From a virus: 26,085 bases of DNA. The DNA is taken from positions 1-26,085 of IMG/VR virus record IMGVR_UViG_3300021440_000106. One strand, written 5' to 3'. Positions 8,286 through 15,222 of the stretch are shown here, piece after piece (the stretch's first letter is position 1; every line of letters starts with the position of its first letter). Below the pieces are notes generated by a model that did no database searches, was not told where the DNA came from, and worked only from the letters and a program-made list of their open reading frames with translations. Position numbers and translations under genes: made by a program.

Positions 8286-10085
8286 ATGGAATTCAAAATG
8301 GCAATCCGGAATTTATCCGCATCCATTTCCGGCATTTCTGCGCTTGTCAATGGGAATTCCGATTACAGGGTTGTCATTGACTATGATGCGGACTGGAACG
8401 ATGTTACGCGGTTTTTATATGTAGAAATCATCCGTGCGGACGGTTCTGAAACGCGATTCTTTCCTGTGCCGAACAATGCAGTGAATCTTCCGGCGTTTCA
8501 AAATGCAGAAAAATTGTCCTTTTGGTTATCTGGCGGATTTCTGCGTTCTGAACGGGCGGAAATTCCGTGTGAACCGTGCATCACAGACGGACAGACGCAT
8601 TCTCCGCCTATGTATTTTGACGTGTATAATGCGATGATGCAGTATATTTTCGATGCCCGTCACGGTGCATCTGCTGACCGGCTGGAGGCGGAAATGAACG
8701 CGATTCAGACGCATACTGCACAGCCGGTTCTGGAATCAGAATACCGTGCGGCGATTGCGTCCGGATGTGTCGAATCCCGTCTGCGCGGCACGTCCAGACT
8801 GGAAAACGGCGCGTCTTTTTCATTCACGGAACATGACATTCTTGCGGGTTCATTTTCAATCAATGTGAACGCAATGACCGGTGATTTTCTGCTTCCGGGC
8901 GGTGTTCCTTCGGCGGAATTATCGTGTACATTTGTCGGAACGCTTGCAGATTATGATTTGTCCGGCGCGGAAATCAATGTGACATATGAAGTTATGACAC
9001 ATTTACGCAGATGGTACGCCGTTCCGCTTGGGACTTTCACGGTATTTGAACCAAAGAAAACCGGAACAAATCAGTTACAAATTACAGCGTATGATGCAAT
9101 GATGAAACTGGACAGCATACCGGTTTCCAAACTGAATATCACAGTAGATACAGCATATTCACCGCTGGAAATTTTGCGGATGATTTCCGGTGCAAGCGGG
9201 ATTCCGTACACTGGAAATACGGATGATTGCGTGAACAAAAATTGTACATTTATTCTTTCTTCATTGGACAATACAATTGAAACGCTCCGTGATTTGCTGA
9301 TGTATACTGCGCAGATTCTGAATTGCTGTGCATACATCGGGCGGGACGGCAGTCTGATTCTGACGCGGATTGTGTACAAAGATTCAGTCGGCAATGTTGG
9401 GAAACGGCAGATTGTGCAGTCGCAGATTTCCGCAAAACGGTATCAGCTTTATTCGCTGCATACAATGATTCAGTACAAGGAAAACGGCGTAAATGTGTCG
9501 CAATCCACATCACAGAAAACGTACTGGGCGGACGGTGTATATGCGGAACTGCCGGAAAATCCGCTGCTGCGCGTACTAGTTTGTGAACATGACGCGGAAC
9601 AGGAACGCTGTTTTGTGATTAGATATATCAGGAATGATATTGATTTTGCAACGTATTATCCGGCGGAAATCGTGCAGATTTCTGACCCGACTGTTCATCT
9701 GATGGATTGGGTATCATTTGAAACACGCAGCGGAACCGTTGCCATACCGATAACCGCGTATCAATGGGCATTTCACGGCGGAATGAATGTCAATGCCTGC
9801 GGTACGGAAGCGATTGCGGGTATCCGTCAGACACAGGCGGAAAAAATAGCATCCGGAGAGCGTTCCAGCGGCAGTCTTGAGTATGACAATTTCCTTCGTG
9901 TCATTCGGCTGCTGCAAATCCAGAAATGGGGCAACAGTATCATGGAAGCATTAAAAAATGTCGATTTAGCGCACTTTACGTATGCAGAATTATCCGGCAG
10001 ACATCAGCCGATGACACACGCTGAAATGGCTGCATTGACGCATGAACAGCTCGGTGCAATGACGCACGGCGCAATCGGAGAATAG
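8286..10085 (+). CDS. Tail hub / tail-associated protein with BppU-like N-terminal domain
   Basis: 599 residues; GGAG at 8274-8277 precedes the ATG by eight bases. From about residue 148 onward it looks like the gp27-like hub of siphophage tail tips: ESRLRGTSRLENGASFSFTE, then PLGTFTVFEPKK, QITAYDAMMKLDSIP, SPLEILRMISGASGIP and ETLRDLLMYTAQILNCCAYI. Residues 1-120 form a different domain closely resembling the protein at 11059-11538: both have GNSDYxVxxDxDxxW, a Pro-rich turn, and IPCxPCITD. That domain resembles BppU-type baseplate domains. The C-terminus carries three 8-residue repeats (MTHAEMAA, LTHEQLGA, MTHGAIGE; 10011-10082). No peptidase motif was recognised. It likely forms the tip through which DNA leaves. 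Confidence 0.85.
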   Translation: MEFKMAIRNLSASISGISALVNGNSDYRVVIDYDADWNDVTRFLYVEIIRADGSETRFFPVPNNAVNLPAFQNAEKLSFWLSGGFLRSERAEIPCEPCITDGQTHSPPMYFDVYNAMMQYIFDARHGASADRLEAEMNAIQTHTAQPVLESEYRAAIASGCVESRLRGTSRLENGASFSFTEHDILAGSFSINVNAMTGDFLLPGGVPSAELSCTFVGTLADYDLSGAEINVTYEVMTHLRRWYAVPLGTFTVFEPKKTGTNQLQITAYDAMMKLDSIPVSKLNITVDTAYSPLEILRMISGASGIPYTGNTDDCVNKNCTFILSSLDNTIETLRDLLMYTAQILNCCAYIGRDGSLILTRIVYKDSVGNVGKRQIVQSQISAKRYQLYSLHTMIQYKENGVNVSQSTSQKTYWADGVYAELPENPLLRVLVCEHDAEQERCFVIRYIRNDIDFATYYPAEIVQISDPTVHLMDWVSFETRSGTVAIPITAYQWAFHGGMNVNACGTEAIAGIRQTQAEKIASGERSSGSLEYDNFLRVIRLLQIQKWGNSIMEALKNVDLAHFTYAELSGRHQPMTHAEMAALTHEQLGAMTHGAIGE

Positions 10086-10093
10086 GAGGAACT

Positions 10094-10270
10094 ATGGCAG
10101 TTACACCGAATCTTGGACTGGAACAGGAATCCCTAAATGAGAAGTACAGCATTGACAGAATCAACGGGAACAACACGAAAATCGACGATTTTGCGTTCGA
10201 AGTACGGACGGCAATTCAGGATTTACGCGACAGGATTGCGGCGTTGCAGGAGGTGATATCCGATGACTGA
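10094..10270 (+). CDS. 58-residue mini-paralogue of the downstream fibre protein
   Basis: Starts MAVTPNLGLEQESLNEKYSI after AGGAGGA at 10084-10090. The N-terminal segment (N-L-x-L, acidic residues, Y-S-x-x-R-x-N-x-N-x-x-K-I-D-x-F-A) matches the start of the next protein (TNLHLTKDAETDYYSVTRVN, then DKIDAFAG). The last residues (LRDRIAALQEV) match the end of the next protein (LCDRIAALEEV). It therefore has both ends of the fibre protein but none of its middle. It overlaps the next gene by eight bases, the same geometry the larger copy has with its own downstream gene. Probably a tail-tip attachment or trimer-registration peptide; function is inference. Confidence 0.75.
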   Translation: MAVTPNLGLEQESLNEKYSIDRINGNNTKIDDFAFEVRTAIQDLRDRIAALQEVISDD

Positions 10271-11066
10271 AACAACAAATCTGCACCTTACAAAAGATGC
10301 AGAAACCGATTATTACAGCGTTACCCGCGTCAATGCGAACAGCGATAAAATTGACGCATTTGCGGGGCAGGTCAATACCGCACTGTCCGGCAAGGCAACG
10401 CAAGCAGACATCACATCCGCAATCGGTGCGCTGAATGCCGCATCGGTTGGCGGAACCGGAAAATATCTCTCTGCAATTTCGGAAACAGGCGGTGTGATTT
10501 CTGCATCCGCATCACAGATTGATTCCGTGCCGACTGAAAACAGTACGAATCCGATTACATCCGGTGCTGTTTATGATGACAGAACAGTCCTCGCAGAACT
10601 GATTGACAGCGGTGCAAAAAATCTGCTGAAAATTTCAGGTACTTCACAAACTGTAAGCGGTGTAACATTTACGGTGAATTCTGACGGCAGTATTTCCGCA
10701 TCCGGCACGGCAACATCTGACGCGGTGTTTAACCTTATAACGAACTTGAATTTGCAGTCCGGCAGTTATGTTTTTTCACCCGGTTTTCCGAATGGCAGTT
10801 CCGGCACAACATTTTTCTGCGATATATTTGATTCCGGTTACAGCAACCGGTCAGTGTCGTATCAGGCAATGGCAATTCCGGATACCACAAAAATTATCCG
10901 TTTCATTGTTGCAAACGGTTATACTGCGAATAACATCACGCTTTTTCCAATGGTATGTACTGCTGCAAACCGTAAAATTTCAGCTGCATTTGTTCCGTAC
11001 CGTCCGTCATATCAGGAACTTTGCGACCGGATTGCCGCGCTTGAAGAGGTGAACGCGAATGCCTGA
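10263..11066 (+). CDS. Tail fibre / receptor-binding protein
   Basis: 267 residues. Residues 1-40 carry the attachment motif (LHLTKDAETDYYSVTRVN, NSDKIDAFAG) common at the N-terminus of Clostridia phage tail fibre proteins. A Ser/Thr/Ala-rich stalk follows. From about residue 115 comes a beta-sandwich module: GAKNLLKISGTSQTVSGV, TFTVNSDGSISASGTAT, and a closing YRPSYQELCDRIAALEEV. The GAKNLL and NSDGS hallmarks recur in putative carbohydrate-binding or receptor-binding modules of gut phage fibres. The start ATG lies inside the end of the 58-residue gene, with GGAGGTG upstream. It likely contacts the host surface; the actual receptor is unknown. Confidence 0.75.
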   Translation: MTETTNLHLTKDAETDYYSVTRVNANSDKIDAFAGQVNTALSGKATQADITSAIGALNAASVGGTGKYLSAISETGGVISASASQIDSVPTENSTNPITSGAVYDDRTVLAELIDSGAKNLLKISGTSQTVSGVTFTVNSDGSISASGTATSDAVFNLITNLNLQSGSYVFSPGFPNGSSGTTFFCDIFDSGYSNRSVSYQAMAIPDTTKIIRFIVANGYTANNITLFPMVCTAANRKISAAFVPYRPSYQELCDRIAALEEVNANA

Positions 11067-11538
11067 AATCACTGTGAATGTGCGTGAGAAAATCGCGCAG
11101 ACTGCGGGAAATCCGGAGATTGTGTGCGGAAATTCCGATTACACCGTCACATTCGATTTTGATACGGAATGGGACGAGTACGAATCAAAAACAGCGCGTT
11201 TTGTGTATCTGGAAAACGGTGTTCCGGTGTATGCCGATGTCATTTTTGACGGTAACACCGTTGATATTCCGCCGGTTTACAATACCTGTGAGCTGATGAT
11301 TGGCGTGTATGCCGGAAACATCCGCACGACTTCTCCCGCAAGTGTCCCATGCGCTCCGTGCATCACGGATTATCAGCCGTATCATCCGGAACCGGCAGCG
11401 GATGTATATGAACAGCTGATTGAACTGCTTGAAAATATGCCAAGCGGCGGGGAGACGGTCGTCAATGCAACGGCAATCGGGAATGCGTTTACAGACGGTA
11501 TCGTTACAAATACAGAACCGATTGAGGAGGGAACATAA
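11059..11538 (+). CDS. BppU-like baseplate/fibre protein
   Basis: 159 residues starting MPEITVNVREKIAQTAGNPE. The core is a beta-sandwich with GNSDYTVTFDFDTEWDEYES, NTVDIPPVYNTCELMIGVY and VPCAPCITD, the same set of landmarks as residues 1-120 of the tail hub protein. The C-terminal 35 residues (ETVVNATAIGNAFTDGIV) look like the start of a stalk. By similarity of layout to baseplate upper proteins of lactococcal-type phages it likely bridges hub and receptor-binding proteins. The start overlaps the previous stop by eight bases. The family link to BppU is my inference from pattern. Confidence 0.65.
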   Translation: MPEITVNVREKIAQTAGNPEIVCGNSDYTVTFDFDTEWDEYESKTARFVYLENGVPVYADVIFDGNTVDIPPVYNTCELMIGVYAGNIRTTSPASVPCAPCITDYQPYHPEPAADVYEQLIELLENMPSGGETVVNATAIGNAFTDGIVTNTEPIEEGT

Positions 11539-12185
11539 TGGCAATCACAAAATCAACTTTCACAACAATCCAGCAATTGGCTGACTGGCTTTCTGCAAAC
11601 GCTGTGCCGGAGTATTGTGCATCCGTATATCTCGATACGACGGATACAGGAACATTTGGAATTTACCTGCGTGATGAAAACGATGATAATTTATTCCGCA
11701 TTGGCTGGAACACAAACGGAAACGGATTCGGCGGATTTACGCTGTATAAAACGGCAGGTGGTTCGTCAGTTGGAAATTTCCCGTCTAGTGTATATGCAAT
11801 CACGCCGAACGGGATTGCTGCAAAATGCGGCGGCGGGATTTTGATTCAGATAACAAGCACGATACAGTGCATTATCACAAAAACAAACAATAACAAATTT
11901 GCGGCAATTACATCTGCCTGCAATCCCGCCTCCATCACAACTCTTTTTTCGGTTGCATTAGGTGATACATCTGACGATAATAAAACGATTCAGTTTCATA
12001 CTTCACCGCAGAATCAGACGCAGCTTATTTCGTTTACGACATATGCACAGGCGGAGACTGTCAGTTATACGCCAAATGCGTTCTATATGCCAGTTGGCGA
12101 ATATTACAATCTTGATTATGGAAAGTTTGAAGCAGGAGGAAGTACTTATATCACAAACGGATTCTGGGCAATCAAAGATGCTTGA
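11538..12185 (+). CDS. Putative tail tip / receptor-binding protein, unknown family
   Basis: 215 residues; the ATG shares one base with the previous TAA and has GAGGAGGGA upstream (11524-11532). It begins with a short helix (TIQQLADWLSANAVPEYC) followed by mostly beta structure rich in Thr, Asn, Gly and aromatic residues (FGIYLRDENDDNLFRIGWN, FGGFTLYKTAGG), ending GGSTYITNGFWAIKDA. The composition is that of lectin-like phage surface proteins. As the last structural gene before holin and endolysin it occupies the usual receptor-binding slot. No named family recognised. It is the least conserved-looking gene of the late block, as expected for a host-range determinant. Confidence 0.6.
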   Translation: MAITKSTFTTIQQLADWLSANAVPEYCASVYLDTTDTGTFGIYLRDENDDNLFRIGWNTNGNGFGGFTLYKTAGGSSVGNFPSSVYAITPNGIAAKCGGGILIQITSTIQCIITKTNNNKFAAITSACNPASITTLFSVALGDTSDDNKTIQFHTSPQNQTQLISFTTYAQAETVSYTPNAFYMPVGEYYNLDYGKFEAGGSTYITNGFWAIKDA

Positions 12186-12196
12186 GGAGGTACATC

Positions 12197-12409
12197 ATGA
12201 GCGAGGTCATTCAGGCAATTTCGACGGTTGGCTTCCCGATTGCGTGTTGCTGTTTTTTGCTTTGGCAAAACAGCCGGCAGGACGAATACCACCGGGAACA
12301 GATGGAAAAGCTGCGCGAGACAATTGCTGACAACACCAGAATCATCGACAAGCTGAGCAAGATTGTGCAGCGCTTGGCTGACAAGATGGGCGTAAAGGAG
12401 GAGGACTGA
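12197..12409 (+). CDS. Putative holin (BhlA/YvrJ-like)
   Basis: 70 residues. One N-terminal hydrophobic segment (IQAISTVGFPIACCCFLLW, about residues 5-23) is followed by a charged helix with a heptad-like pattern (REQMEKLRETIADNTRIIDK) and a basic-acidic end. This layout matches BhlA-type holins and YvrJ-like small membrane proteins found directly upstream of endolysins. GAGGAGG at 12184-12190 sits six bases before the ATG; the frame also opens at a TTG at 12182. Likely oligomerises in the cytoplasmic membrane to release or activate the lysin. Position two bases before the endolysin supports this. Confidence 0.75.
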   Translation: MSEVIQAISTVGFPIACCCFLLWQNSRQDEYHREQMEKLRETIADNTRIIDKLSKIVQRLADKMGVKEED

Positions 12410-12411
12410 CC

Positions 12412-13086
12412 ATGTTCACACCGAGACTGACCATTCCGGATAAAAGCAACAAGTTTTACATCGCAAAGGCAAACGGTGGACTGAACCCGTGCATTGCAAA
12501 GCCGACCGGTTCACCGTTGAGATTCGCAAACTGCGTGTTCTACGCTGCCGGACGGTTCGCGGAAATCACGGGAATCTGGCTGCCGTCCACCAATGCAGAA
12601 AACTTTGTGACCGAAGCAAAGAAGCTCGGTCTGACCGTCAGCGACAAGCCGCAGATCGGCAGCATTGCGGTATGGGCAAAAGGCAAGGTTGGCGATGGCA
12701 GCGACGGTGCGGGGCATGTCGCGATTGTCGAGATCATCAATGATTCCGGCTCAATCGTGACAAGCGAAAGCGGCTGGAACGCAAAGAAGGAATTCTGGAC
12801 GCAGACGCGGCGCAATGACGGCAATTGGGGACAGAGTACAGCGTATAAGTTCATCGGTTTCATCCTGCCGCCTGAGCCGACAGTGCGGGTGCTCAAGCGC
12901 GGCGACAAGGGCAACGATGTGCGCAAGCTTCAGACCGCGCTCATCGATGCCGGGTATGAGCTCGGCAAGATCGACGGTGATTTCGGCATCAGAACGCAGC
13001 GGGCGGTTGTGTGCTTCCAGTTTGAGCATGGGCTGACCGTTGACGGTGTTGCGGGTCCGCAGACACAATCCGCACTCAATTTGTAA
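12412..13086 (+). CDS. Endolysin: CHAP domain plus peptidoglycan-binding domain
   Basis: 224 residues with two domains. The N-terminal one (about 20-150) has CHAP amidase/endopeptidase features: the nucleophile Cys41 in RFANCVFYAAGRF, His102 in GAGHVAIVEI, and an SESGWN loop (119-123) that can supply the third polar residue. The C-terminal one (about 157-223) is a PG_binding_1 domain: VLKRGDKGNDVRKLQTALID, IDGDFGIRTQRAV, GLTVDGVAGPQTQSAL. It cuts host peptidoglycan at the end of infection and has no signal peptide, so it depends on the holin. AAAGGAGGAGG (12394-12404) precedes the ATG. Last gene of the late operon. Confidence 0.92.
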   Translation: MFTPRLTIPDKSNKFYIAKANGGLNPCIAKPTGSPLRFANCVFYAAGRFAEITGIWLPSTNAENFVTEAKKLGLTVSDKPQIGSIAVWAKGKVGDGSDGAGHVAIVEIINDSGSIVTSESGWNAKKEFWTQTRRNDGNWGQSTAYKFIGFILPPEPTVRVLKRGDKGNDVRKLQTALIDAGYELGKIDGDFGIRTQRAVVCFQFEHGLTVDGVAGPQTQSALNL

Positions 13087-13090
13087 ATAG

Positions 13091-13128
13091 AATCGCCCTG
13101 TCGGAGATCATCCGGCAGGGCGGTTTTT
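13091..13128 (+). terminator. Late-operon terminator
   Basis: CGCCCTGTCGG (13094-13104) pairs with CCGGCAGGGCG (13112-13122) with one G-T pair, 7-base loop, followed by five T (13124-13128). It lies between the endolysin stop and the convergent integrase stop and fills the whole 43-base gap. It ends rightward late transcription; on the opposite strand there is only a weak T-rich tail. Confidence 0.92.
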
Positions 13129-13129
13129 G

Positions 13130-14587
13130 TTATGCTGCAATCAGATACCAGCCATCTGAGATTTGATTGTTTAAGGTATTGTGGCCTTCCCCTTCATTTA
13201 CCGTAAACAAAATCTGCTCCATCGGCGGAACATTGCTTTCATTGGTGAGATTGATGCAGATAATCACATCATCCCCGTGCACGATAATCTGATTGACAAT
13301 CACACGGAGGATGCCGTCCGGGTCATGCTTGACAATGTGTGCAAAGACCGCTGCGAAATGCTCCCGCGTCAGCTTCGGCAGGGCGGGGAGTGCATCCAGA
13401 TTTGCACGGAGCTGCTCTCTGCGGACTTCCAGTACGTTCATCTTATCCTTTAGTGCATCACTAGCAAACCCGTCCAGAATCGCTTGCACGGCGTTCTGCA
13501 ATTGCTTTTCAATGCCGTCCAGTTCCGCCTTGATGACCGGTCGCTCATCCGCAGGCTGCTCCTTGAGATACTGCGCATATGCTGCGTCCGTCAGCTCGTT
13601 CACCTTCTCCGGGCGGAGATACTCCGACAGCGCATTCAAAATGCGAGTATGCAGCGTTTCCGCATCATAACAGGTGCGGTTCGCCTTCTCGCAATGCCGG
13701 CAATAATAATAATGCTTCGTTTTCGCAGTCGAACCGCTCACCATATGCCCGCAGTAACCGCAGACAAGCTTTCCGGTCAGCAGATATTCATAATCCGAAC
13801 GCTCACGCCGACGGTGCGCGGCTGCTTTCAATTTCTCCTGCACGCTCTCAAACAACTCCTTCTCAATCAGCGCGGGAACGGGCATCGGTTCTTCAAACTG
13901 CCCGTAATAGTATTCGCCCATGTAAATGCGATTCTTCAAATGCGTGCTGACGTTCATCGGCTTCCATTGGTTCCGCTTCTGATTCGTCACGCCGAGCCCG
14001 TTCAGCCAGTTCACGATATCCACAATGCGCTCACCGGCATTGTATCGGCGGAAGATATCGGCGGCAATCGGTGCAGTCAATGGATTCGGCACGAGCTTCC
14101 GCGCTTTGATCTGATAGCCGAACGGTGCAATCTTTTTGAGATAATAGCCCTTGTGGAAACTCTCGGCGAGTCCGCGGTTGACCTTCTGCGACAGCTCCGC
14201 ACTGTAAAATTCGTCGATGCCTTCCAGAACCGCTTCCAGCATGATGCCTTCCGGCGTGTCGGTCAGGTGTTCGGTTGCCGAGATCAGGCGCACACCGTTC
14301 TCACGGAGTTTGTGTTTGTAGATTGCGCTGTGATACCGATTCCGCGCAAACCGGTCGAGCTTGTACAGCAGAACGCCTTCAAATATGCCCTTGCTGCTGT
14401 CTGCAATCATCTGCTGAAACTGCGGACGGTTGTCCGATTTGCCGGAGATCGCACGGTCAACATACTGCGCGACGATCTGCAAGCCGTTTTTTGCGGCGTA
14501 GTCCTCGCAGACGTGCAATTGTCCTTCAATGGACTGCTCGCTCTGGTTCGTGGACGAATACCGCCCGTAGAATGCAACTTTTTTCAT
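13130..14587 (-). CDS. int: Large serine recombinase (phage integrase)
   Basis: 485 residues, the usual size. The resolvase-type catalytic domain (1-150) opens KKVAFYGRYSSTNQSEQSIE, with Arg9 and the nucleophile Ser11, and has the LLYKLDRFARNRY motif at 74-85. A recombinase domain follows (about 155-255, APFGYQ and TNQKRNQWKPMNVSTHLKNR). The zinc-ribbon region has Cys276, Cys279, Cys296 and Cys299 or Cys306, and a coiled-coil (about 360-415) precedes the C-terminal tail. It should join attP to a host attB without a supercoiling requirement. The start has AAGGAGGAAA upstream. It faces opposite to late and early genes and ends directly against the late terminator. Confidence 0.95.
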   Translation of the reverse strand: MKKVAFYGRYSSTNQSEQSIEGQLHVCEDYAAKNGLQIVAQYVDRAISGKSDNRPQFQQMIADSSKGIFEGVLLYKLDRFARNRYHSAIYKHKLRENGVRLISATEHLTDTPEGIMLEAVLEGIDEFYSAELSQKVNRGLAESFHKGYYLKKIAPFGYQIKARKLVPNPLTAPIAADIFRRYNAGERIVDIVNWLNGLGVTNQKRNQWKPMNVSTHLKNRIYMGEYYYGQFEEPMPVPALIEKELFESVQEKLKAAAHRRRERSDYEYLLTGKLVCGYCGHMVSGSTAKTKHYYYCRHCEKANRTCYDAETLHTRILNALSEYLRPEKVNELTDAAYAQYLKEQPADERPVIKAELDGIEKQLQNAVQAILDGFASDALKDKMNVLEVRREQLRANLDALPALPKLTREHFAAVFAHIVKHDPDGILRVIVNQIIVHGDDVIICINLTNESNVPPMEQILFTVNEGEGHNTLNNQISDGWYLIAA

Positions 14588-14606
14588 GAAAATTTCCTCC
14601 TTGAAA

Positions 14607-14635
14607 TTGACATTTCGCGGAGAATATGGTATACT
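14607..14635 (+). promoter_or_regulatory. Consensus sigma-A promoter firing rightward from the integrase 5' end
   Basis: TTGACA at 14607-14612, a 17-base spacer and TATACT at 14630-14635. It lies immediately upstream of the integrase start but points the other way. Downstream genes are all on the - strand until 16218, so it has no protein gene to serve; transcripts should stop at the hairpin 14674-14705. Confidence 0.8.
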
Positions 14636-14670
14636 GAAACTGTCGAGGTTTGAGTAGCAATACTCTCCGC
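14617..14670. other. Nested imperfect inverted repeats, candidate attP (or operator)
   Basis: Outer arms GCGGAGAATA (14617-14626) and TACTCTCCGC (14661-14670) match at 9 of 10 positions; inner arms TACTGAAAC (14632-14640) and GTTTGAGTA (14648-14656) match at 8 of 9. The centre is near 14643-14644. A roughly 50-bp imperfect palindrome next to the 5' end of a serine integrase gene is the known form of attP in several such phages. The repeats also overlap the -10 element of the + strand promoter, so a repressor operator is an alternative. Not proven either way. Confidence 0.45.
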
Positions 14671-14716
14671 TTCATCCCGTCCGGTGCGCCAACACCGGGC
14701 GGGATTTATTTATTTA
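14642..14716 (+). ncRNA. Predicted ~75-nt orphan RNA between integrase and HIRAN genes
   Basis: Predicted from the consensus promoter at 14607-14635 and the terminator at 14674-14715. The RNA would contain a small hairpin GAGTA-GCAA-TACTC (14652-14665) with a GNRA-type tetraloop, a short single-stranded linker, and the terminator stem. No ribosome binding site or open frame of useful length lies inside. It is antisense to the 5' leader of a lysogeny-operon mRNA that crosses into the integrase gene. Expression and function are inference. Confidence 0.55.
14674..14715 (+). terminator. Intrinsic terminator of the rightward orphan RNA
   Basis: ATCCCGTCCGGTG (14674-14686) pairs with CACCGGGCGGGAT (14693-14705) with a single G-T pair, 6-base loop, followed by a TTTATTTATTTA tract. 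On the - strand no T-tract follows, so it acts mainly rightward. The tail runs into the stop codon of the HIRAN gene. Confidence 0.75.
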
Positions 14717-15222
14717 CGATAATAAGCGACTTTCATAAACAGCATTCCATTTTCAATATCTATTCCTTGTAATCTTGCTAAAATCACCTGTCCTTTATCC
14801 ATAAAGTCATGCGTCATATCCTGACCTGTACCACGAAAAAGATATCCGAGCCGTTGCTTTCCGTCATAAACTGCAATTGCACGCGAATCATAGCGGTTTG
14901 TGGGTTCTTTCCTGAATTCCAGTTTATCCTTTGTATGCAGCAACGCAAAATTCGGTTCTTTTCCGGAAATGACACAAATTGAAACGTGGTCATAAACTTT
15001 GTATAAACGCTGCCCGTTTTTTAGCCGTTTCGGAAAAACAATGCCGTCATTCGCATTATACGGAGCGTTCATTTTTTTACGTGAAAAAGATTTCAGGCCA
15101 GTTGAGAACAGTTTGACAGCAATCATGATGAGCAGAATCCCAAATACAACACCAACGCCGCCGAGCATTATGAATAACAGTGCGAGTAATATAAAAATAA
15201 CAGCAAACGCTATTTTTTTCAT
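14710..15222 (-). CDS. Membrane-anchored HIRAN-domain protein
   Basis: 170 residues from the ATG at 15222, which has GGAGGTG upstream; a longer reading to 15279 lacks such a site. Two hydrophobic segments (about residues 4-20 and 22-39) form an N-terminal membrane hairpin. A basic linker follows (FSRKKMN). Residues about 80-155 resemble the HIRAN domain: HVSICVISGKEPNFALL, then the hallmark EFRKEPTNRYDSRAIAVYDG and RLGYLFRG. HIRAN domains bind DNA ends in helicase-like factors. A membrane anchor with a lysogeny-operon position between repressor and integrase suggests a lysogenic conversion or superinfection exclusion role, which is inference. Confidence 0.75.
   Translation of the reverse strand: MKKIAFAVIFILLALLFIMLGGVGVVFGILLIMIAVKLFSTGLKSFSRKKMNAPYNANDGIVFPKRLKNGQRLYKVYDHVSICVISGKEPNFALLHTKDKLEFRKEPTNRYDSRAIAVYDGKQRLGYLFRGTGQDMTHDFMDKGQVILARLQGIDIENGMLFMKVAYYRK

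Noticed and set aside
13484-14653. 389-codon open frame on the + strand opposite the integrase
   Set aside because: It is the complement of a gene with complete serine recombinase motifs; its product is a basic, repeat-free sequence with no recognisable domain and no ribosome binding site.
14630-14670. A consensus integrase promoter on the - strand in the integrase leader
   Set aside because: A TATACC-like box is present but no -35 at acceptable spacing was found; integrase may be transcribed from the repressor promoter.
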